A DNA stretch of 64,000 nucleotides from Daphnia carinata (GCF_022539665.2 NC_081336.1:3224001-3288000); one strand, 5' to 3'; shown: positions 11,738-23,699, counted from the stretch's first letter. Notes: generated by a model from the sequence alone, not told the origin. Numbers and translations are program-made.

Positions 11738-12670
11738 TCGACGCGTCACGATGGGCTGACGGATCATCGCCAAAAAGGTATCATTGAGAAATTTAGTGTA
11801 CTAACTGTGTTTTTTTGTATTTTGTGTATCTAGATTGGCCAGCCAAAGGACCGAAAAGGCCCAACGAGGATCGTCGTGGGAGCTAGAAGACGTCGTGGGA
11901 TCGTCGAGACCGTCGCCAGTAAGGTATCAGTGATAAATCAAAGTGTACCAACTGTGTTTTTTTGTATTTTATGTATCTAGATTGGCCGTCCAAAGGACCG
12001 AAAAGGCCCAACGAGGATCGTCGTGGGAGCTACAAGACGTCGTGGGATCGTCGCCAGTAAGGTATCAGTGATAAATTAAAGTGTGCTAACTGTGTTTTTT
12101 TATATTTTATGTATCTAGATTGGCCGGCCAAAGGACCGAAAAGGCCCAACGAGGATCGTCGTGGGAGCTACAAGATCGCCGTGGGATCATCGAGATCGTC
12201 GCCAAGTAAGGTATCAATGATTAATCAAAGTGTACCAACTGTGTTTTTTTGTATTTTATGTATCTAGATTGGCCGGCCAAAGGACCGAAAAGGCCCAACG
12301 AGGATCGTCGTGGGAGCTACAAGACGTCGTGGGATTATCGAGATCGTCGCCAAGTAAGGTATCAGTGATTAATCAAAGTGTACTAATTGTGTTTTTTTGT
12401 ATTTTATGTATCTAGATTGGCCGGCCAAAGGACCGAAAAGGCCCAACGAGGATCGTCGTGGGAGCTACAAGACGTCGTGGGATCATCGAGATCGTCGCCA
12501 AGTAAGGTATCAATGATTAATCAAAGTGTACTAATTGTGTTTTTTTGTATTTTATGTATCTAGATTGGCCGGCCAAAGGACCGAAAAGGCCCAACGAGGA
12601 TCGTCGTGGGAGCTACAAGATCGCCGAGGGAGCTACAAGATCGCCGTGGGAGCTGCGAGATCATCGCCCA
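11738..12670. repeat. Tandem repeat, 148-bp unit, six main copies, with exon-like borders
   Basis: The phrase 'attggccggccaaaggacc' starts copies at 11834, 11981, 12119, 12268, 12416 and 12564, a spacing of 138-149 bp. A truncated unit precedes them (from about 11738) and the last copy runs into shortened repeats of 'gggagctacaagatcgcc'. Each unit alternates a T-rich half, ending 'tttatgtatctag', with a GC-richer half of about 88-95 bp that ends near 'cgccaagtaag gtatca'. The borders of the GC-rich half look like a 3' and a 5' splice site. In one frame the GC-rich half reads without a stop as an Arg/Lys-rich peptide. No protein family was recognised. Confidence 0.85.
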
Positions 12671-14640
12671 ACCCCGAGATTTGCACTTTTTGGGATTAAG
12701 AAGAAATAAAGATGGTACGGTCGAGTATGGCCTAATCGGCTTTTGCTTATTTCGTTTGGTGTGATTTGTTGTGTTTGCTTGTGTTACAAATGAGTTCCTG
12801 ATTCCTTTTCCCTTTTTCCATGCTAACTTCAACTATTATAGCTCAACTACGTTGCACTGAGCACTCACGTTCACTGCACGTTTGTCTTTAGATAACATAA
12901 CCTTCCTTGCATTGTTTCGGCCCTTACTAATTGGTTGGAGTAGGTTTTACCAGAAGGTTTAGCACCTTAATGTAGTGAAAAAAGAGGAGAACGAAAAAGC
13001 GCCCATAAAAAATTCAAAAAATAAAAGCCAGTGGGCAAAAGGTCTTACAAGAAAAAAAAATTATGCTGGAGGACAAAAGCGGCCTGTAGTGTCAAGAGGG
13101 AAAAAATATGGCGGGCGAAAACGGGCCGCAATGCCAAAAAGAAAAAAACTGTGACGGGCAAAAGCGGCCGCAATATCAAAGAAAAAGCTGTGCAGGTAAA
13201 AATGGCCTAAAAGTTGAACAACTGAAAAAAAAAGATACATTCAGGTTATACTAATAACAGGAAACGTAAGTACCAATTACCACTTGTTTAGGGAAAATTC
13301 AATCGATTAAAAAACAAGATCGTTTTATTACACCAAAGCCGCCCTTGTATTAACGTAATGTAAATTACGCAAATTAACGCAAGAAATTTTCCTATTAGGA
13401 AACACATACGAGAACCACGAGAAAGATTGCATAGCAGACTAAATTGCAATAGCGTGGTTTTGTTTTAGAACTACGCATGCGCCTTGCGCCTTCAATTATA
13501 GAAGGCCGAGGAAGGCACACCGACAAACTGTAGTGCATCGTCAGATTGCAGCCCACCTAGTGACTAATGGTAGGGATTGGCCCCGCGCCAGCCGATCGAG
13601 GTGTTTCCTTGCTCATCAGGGAGGCATTTCGGGGAATGGTGTCTAATTTACTCCTGTGTGATTTGATCGGGGTTTTTAGTTAAGGCCCGCATCCCAAATG
13701 TAAAAAATCAAACGTTTACCAAGGCGTAGTTGATCTGCTTGCTAACCAATCAGTAGTCGAGTCAAAGGTAGGCCGTTTTCGGCGCCGAAAAATCGGCCAT
13801 ATCTAAAAAATGGCGCCGGGGTTCTCATAGTGACCAGCCATTCCACTTCTAGGGATATTACCCTATTTAGGGGGATTTAAGGAAAATTTTTGGAATCTAG
13901 GGTGCAGTTATGGAAATCTAGGGTTTCCGGGATTATCCAGGGCCTATTTAATTTTCTGGAGATTTCTCGGGATTTTGAGATTTTTGGCCAAACCGCTGTT
14001 GCTTTTGGCGCTTCTATGCAACTTCAAAAGTAAAATGTTCCTCAATAAGAGTCACCAAGCGGACAATGGTGAACGGTACGCTTTTCAGAAAGTAACACTG
14101 AATAGGATACACCACGAACTCCATTTGATCCTCAAAACGTCTGTGCCAAACATATCGCACGCCGAATTTTTTAAGACTCAAGTCTCCGACTGAATTTCTG
14201 ACAAGCACTTGACCCAATTGCAAAAGCTGGGGAGAGTTCCTTGAATATATACGTAGGAATTACGAATCTATTTTGTTCAACCATGATGAACAATTTGTTG
14301 TTGAGACATGATGAACCCGAGGCCTCTCACACAATTTTGTTATCTAGGTGAGCAACACACTGTTCATTGGGAAACGCTGTGATTCTCTTGAGGCTTTATA
14401 ACGTTGAAAGTTCGATGACAATTATTTTTGGAAAAAACCATATCTTTATTGCTTAACTAAACAAATATGATGGGGCAATCCGATGGTTTTATTTCCATAG
14501 CCAATTTAAATTTTTCTGGTAACTTGTTTGGCTTTGACGGGCACTGGTTAATTGCTTTAAAAATGTGTTCGATATAATACTGTTCTAAAATAAATAAAAT
14601 GGGTTATTTTATTTTTTTTATTTACATTTATAAAAATAAT
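12671..14640. other. Spacer with degenerate purine-rich repeats
   Basis: From about 13020 to 13215 there are four or five diverged units of roughly 50 bp, each centred on 'gggcaaaagcggcc' followed by an A-rich tail. The rest shows no gene. An open frame at 13975-14193 (72 codons) has no motif. Confidence 0.45.
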
Positions 14641-14649
14641 AAAAAATTT

Positions 14650-15385
14650 TTTGAAGCAATGGCGTCTATAAGAACCGAACACGGACAGTCGACGTATGAT
14701 CTCAGTGCTATACCACAGCGCCCTACCACAGCGCGACACCACTATTAGTCACATATTATATAGCTCCGGTATTAGAACGAAGGTCGATGAAAAATAAATT
14801 TGTTTGAGATGTGCGGTCCTGGCACAGTGGTTACCACCTTCGCTTCGCATTCTGAAGGCCCCGGGTTCAAGTCCCGACACCGCCAATTTCCCTCCCTCCC
14901 TCCCTTCCCCTCCAATTCTTCATTGAAGACACGCAAGATGCTTCATCTCATCGGATTACGCAAGCTTCTACAACAGATCAAGACGCAAGATTCTACGAAG
15001 AAAGAAAAAAAGAAGACTAGAAAAGACGACGAAGAAAGAGAGAAAGCAAGAAGAAAGAAAAAAAAAGAAGAGAGAAAACAAGAAGAAAGAGAAGAAAAGA
15101 GAAAAAAGAAGAGCCATGCCTACTATAAAGGGGCTAAATGGCACACCAAAAAAAGCCTTGCCAGGCTAAAAATGGCAAAAATAGCCTTGCCAGGCTAAAA
15201 ATCGATCTGTAGTACTGTTCACTACCTCGAAGATCGAACCACAAACTGAAAGGTAGAGAAGAGGTGATCGTTGAACGTAGGCTGTTCGTTAGCCTCCCCA
15301 CGGCCTGAAAGACGGCTCGTGGATGCAGGCAGCTTATCATCGGGATATGTGACCCAATTCGCTACCCGTAAGTTTTTGTTGTTCC
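14650..15385 (+). mobile_element. Composite tRNA-derived (SINE-like) repeat, copy A
   Basis: A tRNA-like module lies on plus at 14812-14884, with an A-box-like 'tggcacagtgg', a B-box 'gggttcaagtccc' and a mostly paired acceptor (gcggt / accgc). A second tRNA-like module faces the other way about 100 bp upstream (14650-14750, minus strand; 'tggtatagcactgag' as A box). A 3' body follows at about 15245-15385 ('ggtagagaagagg', 'gtggatgcaggcagc', 'gatatgtgac'). Copy B at 47.2 kb has the same order of parts. Copy A contains about 300 extra bases of AAGA-rich sequence between the module and the body. The SINE class is inferred from the Pol III-type boxes and from the existence of two copies. Confidence 0.75.
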
Positions 15386-15930
15386 TTTTTGTATCTAACA
15401 CCATTAGTGCGTCAAGGTTGTGCGCCATCAGGCGTGTGTTAGTGTTGCCAAGTTGTTGTTGTTGTTGATGAAGTAAGAGATGTGGTTTTGTAAGTATATT
15501 ATAACCACGTTGTTGTAAATAATAAGTAGTAATAAGTAGCTTCGAATCTAGCCTATTTTTTCCCTTTCCTACCGTAAGCTGGCCACGCGCGGCGCTAGGT
15601 TCCACTTTCCACTGTTTTTCCCACACATTTCAATTCTGCATTCGTGGGTTTGGGGTATTACGCCCCTCTGGCAATGCAGTTTTAGGCGCTGGAGGTATTG
15701 CGCGCTGACAGGCAGTTATTATAGTAGGCCATGTGAGTATGCCATGAAAGTAACAGGGATTTTTCTGGGGATTTTATTTTTTTTAAAAATAGGGATTTAT
15801 GTCCCCAGTCTGGCAACGTTCTAGGGATACCACTTTGCGGAAAGTGGAAACACTGATGGTGACCCTGGCTGTGTACCCCGATTACCATCAACTGGGGCCT
15901 AGTTATTTGTTTCAGTGACAAATAACGATA
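15386..15930. other. Spacer, nothing recognised
   Basis: It contains a short (gtt)n stretch near 15450-15465 and a T/A-rich run near 15770. No exon or repeat family was recognised. Confidence 0.4.
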
Positions 15931-16871
15931 GTAGTGGACAGTAGTTTTCCTGAAAACTTTGAAGACGCGGATGTTTCAGATAATAGAGAACCAAATACTT
16001 GTAAGAATCACTTGCTAGACAAATAATTTATTGTTTTGAAAAATTCCATTTTATGTTTTCATAAATAGAGTAGAGTACTCAGGTGATTTGCAGCCACATG
16101 ATCAAGGATGTATTCCAGAAATCCTATACAAACATAAAAAATAGATGGCAACTAAATTACAGAGTAAAAAAGAAAATACTGCTTCCAACGAGAAACAGCC
16201 CTCATGTGCCTTTCAGGTCAGAGGTAATGACAAAGGTGACAGTTTATTACTATAACACATTTCCTTATTGTGTAGGTAAACCACCAATACTTGAGTTGAG
16301 TGAAACCAATCCAGCAAATTACTTGGTGAGTTCTTATGTTAAACTGTGGTAGTCCGGAAATGAGAAGCAGTGTGCCATCAATCTGTATGGAAATAAGCCA
16401 ACTCGAACTTTGTAATCAAAATGTGTCAACCTACGTATTTTGTGTTAAAGATGTATTTTCATTTTTGCAGGCTCCAGGTCTACCAAATCTTTGCAAGCAT
16501 TAAACAAGTTCTGTGAAGACTTACAGGAGCACGAAAAATCATAGCAGTGATTTCTTATGGCTGAATAGTTGCCAAATCTCCTCAAGATGACAATGTATTG
16601 ATAAGGTTCACTGAGGTAAAACTATCAGAAAAGACCTCCAATCAAAGTAGATGATGAGGAAAGCAAATTAAGATCAAGAAAAATGGCATATCTATGAAAA
16701 TCACAAATGTCAATGTCAGATATGCCCGAGACGTAATGACGAACCTTTGGCGTCGAAATGCCTCACGAATTCTGCTCATGCAGATCCTTTTAACATACAA
16801 ATTCATCAAAGCTAGTAAACAAAATGCATATCTCACCGCGAAACTCCATTTACAATGTTTTTGAAATATAG

Positions 16872-17103
16872 GTATCATCTCTCCGCTTTAAACCGCACAG
16901 ACGAAGCGATCGTTGCATTCCATCATGCCGTCCACCTAGAATCATCAAATATGGATGCAAGAATATCTTTTTGCTGGATTGCGTACCAAATGGGTAACTT
17001 TCGCATTGTTTGCTGCTAAGTTTTTATTCTCATGCCATCGTGAAACGTTGTAACAACAGGTCGCCATGAAGAGGCTTGGGAATCTGTCACTCAAATACTC
17101 TGA
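16872..17103 (+). pseudogene. TPR-like exon pair, broken
   Basis: The segment 16872-16993 reads YHLSALNRTDEAIVAFHHAV... and joins through a GT-AG intron, in phase, to 17060-17103, reading RHEEAWESVTQIL and then a stop. Spacing of small and large residues (the A of DEA, the F, the A of HHAV, then a second helix-turn-helix) fits one and a half tetratricopeptide repeats. No start or further exons could be connected, and the stop falls in the middle of a repeat. It is most likely a gene fragment. The wider region 15.9-18.5 kb holds other short coding-like patches that could not be assigned. Confidence 0.45.
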
Positions 17104-18760
17104 AGCTTCCCAAATTGAGGTTGCGTCTTACATCTCAGGTACATTTTACTTTTCGAACGAAGGCCGAAACAATCAATTCAATGCTGATTTTGTGTCATGC
17201 CAGGAACGCACTACAAAAGGACTAAATCTTGAAACATATACAAACTGGAATCTTACTTTTTGTCCAGTAGACTTTTTACTCGGCGTGGAAATCATGCTCC
17301 ATCGGTCGGTCGATGTAGCCCGCGCAATTCTTCCCGGGAACCATGTAATGGTAAAACAATCATATCTAGCAGACACTGCATAGATTTATTCATTCTGACA
17401 TGTATGAAATGCTTTCATCGATAGTCCACATCATTACAGGATCCCCACTGTCAAGGGATTTATTTCTAACAGATTTGACATCCACAGAAATGTTACTCCA
17501 CAATAGCAGTGGATGTAAGAGTTTGCCGGAGGCTATTGATACCGGTGCAATTTCGACCTTTACGTTTAGTGACCAAAACACATAATCACAACAGAGTCTT
17601 TATAAAGTTTTATCACAGCTACATGCAGCGACGATTTGTATAGTCCTTGGAAAATCTGTGTTACCAATAGGACTCCATAGCTAGCATAAGAGCGCCACCC
17701 TCCCATGGCCAGCCTTGTCACCGAAATTCATCGGGTCAACTTAATCTGACTTGAGTGCGAGACATTCTACCGATGATATGAGATGATTCAGTTTGTTTGT
17801 GTAGGAGATGGTTTTGACCCCACCTCCATGAAAGCCACAGATCGCCCTATGGATTTTTGAGGAGCTGTTGATGACATTAAAGCTGCTGCTCCGTATGCCC
17901 ATGAAGATCCGTTAAATCCAATAATTTAAATTATGGAAGTAAAATACAATTATGGATACGGTTTCTAAAAAATCGCTTTGGATCGACTCCAAACGAGAAC
18001 GTAAGTAATCCACTACTTTTCCGTCAATGGAAAAAAATATTTTAATGCAATTCTTTTCCATTCGTAGATTTTTTTGTAAGATGAAGCCAGACGAATCGGA
18101 AGGTACGGTCACGTTTTTACTTAATTCGTTTTAAGGCTGACAGTATATTTGAACGAAGTATGTATCTGCCCGATGAACGTTTCATTTTGATTAAATTGGC
18201 GTGAACTGAGTCTGCTTCTGAAAGTAAGTTGATGCATATTTTATGTAGTAGAGGTAAGTAAAAAATTTCGTGACCTACAAAATTTTGAAAAATTTTATTA
18301 CAAATTTTGGTTTTACAGTGTTCAGCCTCTTTACACGTAATCTGAATATAAGCCCAGCTTTCATCTAAGTTAGTGAAACCTTGCGTGGTAAAATTCTTAT
18401 AGTTTGTCCCATCAACGCCAGATGGCTACCCATGCTAGTCACCTTGCTTGACCCTCTCATGGCTTACCTTGCTTTTTTCTCGGCAGTTGCATTTGTGTCG
18501 TGCATGAACGATGTAAGTATTTTTTTGCTTGTTATTGCTGTGATATAGCTTTGGTAAAGTGTAAAGGACAATTAGGCGTTCAAAATGAAAGCCTATCAAT
18601 ATGCTTTAATTTAAATATTCGAAAGGAGGTAAGCACAACTAAACGTTGTCATTTCACTTTGTTTGTGAAAACTGTGTATTAAATTTAATGGCGGTATTTC
18701 GATGAGTGACGTAGTTACTATTAGCGATTTCCAGCACATGGTTGCCATAATAGTAACTTC
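17104..18760. other. Unassigned region, possible gene relics
   Basis: Short open stretches occur at 17066-17383 and around 17760-17935, the latter reading DGFDPTSMKATDRPMDF, stop, GAVDDIKAAAPYAHEDPLN. They look protein-like but carry stops. No family was recognised. Confidence 0.3.
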
Positions 18761-18767
18761 GTATTCA

Positions 18768-20130
18768 AAAAGAAAGTGAAAGAATTTCGTGAGCAGCAAA
18801 AGGAAGCTATGGAAAAGCTTGATCTGATACTAAAAGTCCCGGTGTTTTGTCTTGTTATTTAATCTTTTATACCAACTATGGCTTTCTTGGTCTAAAACTC
18901 AATAGGAATTGGATACATCTGCGGCAAAAGCCAAAACATTTTGTGATTGATATAAGCCTCGGGCGACGTTCTGATAAGTTTTTTCTACCAGATGCCAGCC
19001 AACAGTCACCCGTACTGTCTTGCACTTGCATCACGTGGATCATTTTACATTGATGTTTGCAAATATCTGGTAAGCTTTTTGTTTTCTTGGTTCAGAAGGC
19101 CTGGGTGCGTTTCTGCTTAGAGTTCAAAAATCGCGAGGCAATACAATAGCCGCAATATGTTCTGTAATTGTTATGATGGAATCCGGGTATGATATTGCAA
19201 ATTTTTTTCTTAATGGATGATCAGAATAACTAAAAATTTTTAAACAGTGCCAAAAGATGTCAATGATTGCTTATTTGCCTATTTGCAAATGCTGACCAGC
19301 TTACTTGGAAGCAGAGAATGTAAGGTGAAGTTTTGATTGCTTGCTAAGAAAGGAACGATTTTGGTCTTCACCCTCCTGCTGGAATAATGGGATGCTACCA
19401 ATATCCATCTTTCACAGGTATTTGCTTAGCCTTCTCAATAAGATACTGTGTGAGTATACATAAGCATTTTGTTCATTTCTGTAAATGCTAGGACCATATC
19501 ACTCCACAAGCTCAACTGATGTGTGATTTAATGACATTAGCCATCACTAGTGTGTAAAGAATTAGTGATAAGAGATATTGAGCTTTAGAATGATGTCAGT
19601 GTCAGCTCAAACTATGAGTAAGCAAAGTAATGATATAATAATTTGATCAATAAGCCATACTTTCAAACTAAAATTTTCCCGTTTGGCTTTAGACTTCCTT
19701 AATGGCTTAGCCTCTCAATCAATGCACCTGCTGTTGAATAGGGCACAACACTTGAGCTTTATACACCTCACCGCCTTGCATATTCTGCATGTGTTTTTGC
19801 ACTAGCTATTGGTGTATTCTTGTTTAACTTTGAATTCGTCGGAATTGGCAGTATGAGCTGATAGCGATAACATGGTATAGTTCATCATCGTTCGATAACA
19901 AGACCCGTTAATTAATTGAAATTGGAATGCAGTACACTTTTAATGGATCCCTTTTTTGTTATCAGATTTCTCATATTATTACAGCTGTTTCGGTGCTTGG
20001 CGCTGCATTCCACTTGAAGGATCTGTCCAGTTGCGTTCAACACCAATCTGTTTATGTGACTAACGACGAGAACAGGCCAAGCTTTAGGCAACCATCGTGT
20101 CATCCCGTAATCACGAACAAGTGGTGATTT
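18768..20130 (+). pseudogene. Unidentified broken multi-exon gene, plus-strand copy of an inverted pair
   Basis: Blocks of this stretch match, in the same order, the minus-strand sequence 25275-23860. The first is FKKKVKEFREQQKEAM at about 18768 (minus copy FKKKTKDFRQQQNEAM). Next is an exon around 18880-19040 sharing 'aaaagccaaaacattt' and 'accagatgccagcc'. Then come a segment after an AG at 19246, a segment around 19690-19920 with 'ttatacacctcaccgcc' and 'tgcatgtgtttttgcact', and a segment around 19985-20120. Stops and indels break every frame in this copy. One translated block in the sister copy contains a hydrophobic span, so the parent may have been a membrane protein, but no family was recognised. 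Confidence 0.55.
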
Positions 20131-21145
20131 ATTATATTTTTTCATTCGGAAATGAATGGTATCATGTGTTGCAAATTAATGTGTCGCTTTCTCGCTTGAA
20201 TTTCATTAGGATGGATCGTAGGAATCGCAGGGACGTGATTGTGCAATGGCAATGGCAGATCGGAATAAAAAGGTTTTTCACCCTGTGAACAACAAGTCTA
20301 GCTGCAGCGGCAGTAACAAGCGTTGAGCAAGCAAGAACGGCATGCAAAAGCAAGTATAAACCGACATCGTGGAAACAACTCCCATCTAGTTCCCGATCCG
20401 GCTCTGGGTGAAGGTACTGCCATGGGCGCTCAACCTATCACGCACCACCATCACCTGTTAAACAATCTTCTTTATTTGTGCATGTGAGTAAATTCTTCAT
20501 TTTTTTTTCTTTTACTTTTTGTATTGGAAAATGGGAAAGAAGCAAAGAAAGAAAAAGAAAATTTAATTTTAAAAAGTCATTGCTTTTGTCTCTCCCATTT
20601 TCCCTGTCCTGTCATGTTTTAATGTCTTAAGTTAACCGACGTGTTTTTTAAGTCAAGTTTAATATTAATATTATTATGTGTTGAGTGTGTGTAAAAAAGC
20701 AGTATATGAAAAATATGACGAGTTTTTTTTTCTATTTGCTCCATTCGTTTCTTTTGTATTTGTCAAATGCACAACTTGTACTGGACCGTTATTTCCACGG
20801 AACTGTGGTCGTGATTGTTTTTCGACGTTAAATGCGCCACTGTTTTCAGAGGCGACTGACAGGTGATACAAACGAAAAATTCAAGTCGATAACGTAAAAA
20901 ACACTAGAGAAAAAAAAAGGGTTTTTGCTTTACAACTGATGTGCAATATATGAAACAATGGAAAATCACCCGTCTGAGAAATAAAGGGTATTCAGGATAT
21001 TACGTATTGGTATTCGTAAAGGCGAGTGGCCTGGGTCTTGGCTTCGCTGTTCTGAGCCAGTGAATGGTCAGGCAACGAAAAGGCAGCTTGCTTTTTTTTT
21101 CTAAGTCCAAGTATTATGCCTAGGTTCACTATTATTAATAGTAGT
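20131..21145. other. Spacer, nothing recognised
   Basis: AT-rich, with no exon supported by motif or by a neighbouring exon. An open frame of 62 codons at 20678-20866 has a Cys-rich tail but no recognisable fold. Confidence 0.35.
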
Positions 21146-21151
21146 ATTAAA

Positions 21152-21228
21152 ATATGTGAAATAGCTAAACGGTAAAGCATCGGCTTCATAAGCCAAAGGT
21201 CTTGAGTTCAATACTCAGAGTCGCCACG
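21152..21228 (+). tRNA. Degenerate tRNA-Met(CAT)-like sequence
   Basis: The anticodon arm has the loop TTCATAA, giving anticodon CAT with U33 and closed by GGC/GCC. The T arm is TTGAG-TTCAATA-CTCAG and the D arm has 'aaacggtaa'. The acceptor stem is poorly paired (about three or four of seven). It is probably a tRNA pseudogene or the head of a short interspersed element, not a working tRNA. Confidence 0.5.
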
Positions 21229-21365
21229 ACATGCTCTTTTCACAACTCACATTTAATATGTCAAAATAACGAAAAATGCCAAAAATTCTTATACCCTGAC
21301 AAACGGACGCCTAATTCGCAGGAGATTTTTCATCCCATTCCTTGACCTGCGTTCAAGCAATAGTC

Positions 21366-21442
21366 TCCGGTCTAGGAATTGAACCACAGACGTTTGACAC
21401 TGTAGACCAGCACTCTACATTTGTGCCATGACCGTCCTTATA
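21366..21442 (-). tRNA. tRNA-like sequence, minus strand
   Basis: Read on the minus strand it has a B-box 'tggttcaattcc' and a 5' part 'gacggtcatggcacaaatgtagag'. The 3' acceptor side 'gaccg' can pair in part. The anticodon arm is irregular. It lies between two plus-strand tRNA-like sequences and is best read as part of a tRNA-derived repeat. Confidence 0.4.
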
Positions 21443-21529
21443 TAGTCCACTTTAGATTTTTATGGCTATGTTGAAATGAGCTTTACACTAGGTTATTATG
21501 GAATGACTTTTTCACATTAAATGAAGAGT

Positions 21530-21602
21530 GGTTAGATTGATGGTAAAGCACGTGATTATCATGTGAGATTTCTTGGGTTCGATCCCCAAATCAGTCATTC
21601 TA
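21530..21602 (+). tRNA. tRNA-like sequence with intact T arm and acceptor
   Basis: The T arm is a perfect five-pair stem (TTGGG-TTCGATC-CCCAA). The acceptor GAGTGGT / ATCAGTC pairs at six of seven positions, counting one wobble. The anticodon arm forms a hairpin but lacks the usual U33, so decoding is doubtful. It is probably a tRNA-derived repeat head. Confidence 0.45.
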
Positions 21603-21727
21603 CAGTTAAATAAATAAATAAAAAATTTAAATCATTTTAAATATTTTTATTTTCCCTCCTTCCACCCTCAAATCCACCACTTTACATAATACACATACAA
21701 TACATACATAAGTACACTTAAAACTAA

Positions 21728-22043
21728 CCCTTTGGCTGCCACGCCACCTTAACTACAGTCGCTACCGTCGCTATCATAGGGATAGCGACCAAAGGGACTT
21801 GCCCGAGGGCAAGTCCGGGCTGACACGGCCATGAGACCTTTACGGGAATGCACACCCCAGGTCTCATTAACCGCATCGAAGAAGGGAATTCCCTGTGGTG
21901 CATTGCCTAAGGGCCGTTTGGCCAATCTTGGGCAGTTGCGACTGCTCCACCCCATGGCAAATAGACCATGGAGCAGAACAGCGCGGCCCGTCCCTGTCAA
22001 GCTAAAAAAAAAAGGGGATAAACGGTGGGTGGCAGCCAATGGG
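21728..22043. mobile_element. Non-coding 316-bp MITE with piggyBac-type ends
   Basis: The ends are inverted repeats: left CCCTTTGGCTGCCACGCC, right (reverse complement) CCCATTGGCTGCCACCCA. About 19 of the first 21 bases match. The right flank is TTAA and the left flank CTAA, consistent with a TTAA target duplication with one mutation. CCC ends plus a TTAA target are the mark of piggyBac-family transposons. The interior holds several hairpins, including 'gacttgcccgagggcaagtc' and 'ccatggcaaatagaccatgg', and no transposase, so it would be a non-autonomous element. Confidence 0.8.
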
Positions 22044-22084
22044 TTAATTAACAATAAACACTACAAAATACACACACAATACCA

Positions 22085-22375
22085 ATAGAAAGGGCGACGA
22101 CGGGATGACGGGCTAGGCGACGACGGGCGAGGCGAATACGGGGCGACGGGCGAGGCGGCGACGGGACGACGGGCGAGGCGGCGACGGGACGACGGGCGAG
22201 ACGGCGATGGGACGACGGGCGAAGTGACGACGGGGCGAAAACGAGGCGAAGGTGATGCGACGGGCAAGGCGAACACGGGGCGAAGTGACGACGGGGCGAA
22301 AACGAGGCGAAGGTGATGCGACGGGCAAGGCGAACACGGGGCGAAGAGTGAGGTGAAGACGGACGATGGAGCGAA
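22085..22375. repeat. GC-rich minisatellite
   Basis: Imperfect tandem units are built from 'gacgggcgaggcggc' and, in the distal part, from a longer unit with 'gaagtgacgacggggcga' that is repeated twice (about 22224-22275 and 22283-22340). The tract starts about 40 bp after the MITE. Long open frames on the minus strand here come from the repeat itself (Arg/Ser/Pro-rich) and are not taken as genes. Confidence 0.85.
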
Positions 22376-23695
22376 CGAATTTTGCGTCGTGGAACTAAAG
22401 AAGGAGATGGCATGGTTCTTATGACAAATATGAGGAAAACGTATCACTACATGAGGAATATACGATTTTTGGCTTAATTATAACGGAGCAGGCAACTTTA
22501 CTTATGAATGTTGTCCGAAGACTGAAAAAATTGTAAAGCCGCCAATTTTGCTGAAGAACTCAAAGGCTTGGCACTCCTACGGCAGGAAGTGAAATTTAAG
22601 CAAAGCAATACTAGGCCAGTGTAAAAGCTTAAAATACCAAGTGATTGGTCTGATGTCCATGTCTATGTGTGTTGGCTGGTGATGGTTAATCGCTTGTAAC
22701 AAAACGAAGTGGAACATGATGTGTCTACCAGATCAAAACTGATTCTCATAACTGGGCAACGGGTAAGAGAATGAGATAATGTGTTTTGATTCTAGGAATT
22801 CACAATATTGGTAACCTTCCTCCAGGTTAGTATCTTTTGTGTTCCAAGTTCCACAAACAAGAGCTTAAAGGTAGAATAATTCAATTGGTATACTGATGGG
22901 CAAAATACAAGTTAGATACCTCTCAATGCACATGGTGGAATGCCAAAGTCACTTAACATGGCAGTCTATGACTGTTCAGAATTGGCATCTTGCATAGCTT
23001 ACAAGAATACCCGTTACATAAAAAATGAACACTTTGGTATGCTTAACTTCCAGCAACTACACAGGAAACACATCACTTAATTGCAGTTAATTTTATGTAA
23101 CTTTTCGTTGGAATAAAACACAATGAACCGAAATTTTCAAACACAACTTTCACTTGTCACACTACTGTCAAACGTCATCGCAAAACAATAAAGGTAGCGC
23201 ACCAGTGACATCTAGTTTTTTCTTTACAACTAAAATAAGGTCCGACAAAGTGTTTTATTTACAACTAAATGAAAAACGAATTGCAGAAAAAGTTGTTTAT
23301 TCAAAAATCTAACTATTTCTAGGACAATACATTATTTGAACAATACAACATTTAACAACGATTTCATTCTGTTCAATATGCGCGTACCCGATCAACATCA
23401 AACGGTATTTTTAGCACAAAATGATTCTACATATTTTTGCTTAAAATGGGACTTCATTTCTTACCTGCTGTTTCTGCATGTAGATCACCGCACATACTCA
23501 AACTGTTCTTTTTCTTTCGTTGATATAAATATCAAAATAAAGGCGACGAGATGAGACCAAGAGACACATCATACCTGAGAATCAATTTGAAACCGTAAAA
23601 TGTGACAAAAAGCACGAAAAGTAGTGCGTGTACCTTTACAAGTTTCGGTTTGGAAGTCTGTCGTTGTCCGAGTATCTGATGAACGGTGAACCTTC
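22376..23695. other. Spacer with unassigned patches
   Basis: A coding-like patch at about 22905-23070 reads MPKSLNMAVYDCSELASCIAY but has no connectable exons. Otherwise it is AT-rich with no recognised gene. Confidence 0.3.
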
Positions 23696-23699
23696 ACCA

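Noticed and set aside
11738-12670. CRISPR-like array
   Set aside because: The whole 148-bp unit is repeated, with no unique spacers, in a eukaryotic context with introns.
14800-15198. 132-codon Lys/Arg/Glu-rich open frame
   Set aside because: It starts in the tRNA-like repeat head and then reads the AAGA-rich tract. Its composition explains the open frame.
22048-22447. Three long overlapping Arg/Ser/Pro-rich open frames on minus
   Set aside because: They arise from the GC-rich minisatellite, where several frames stay open at once.
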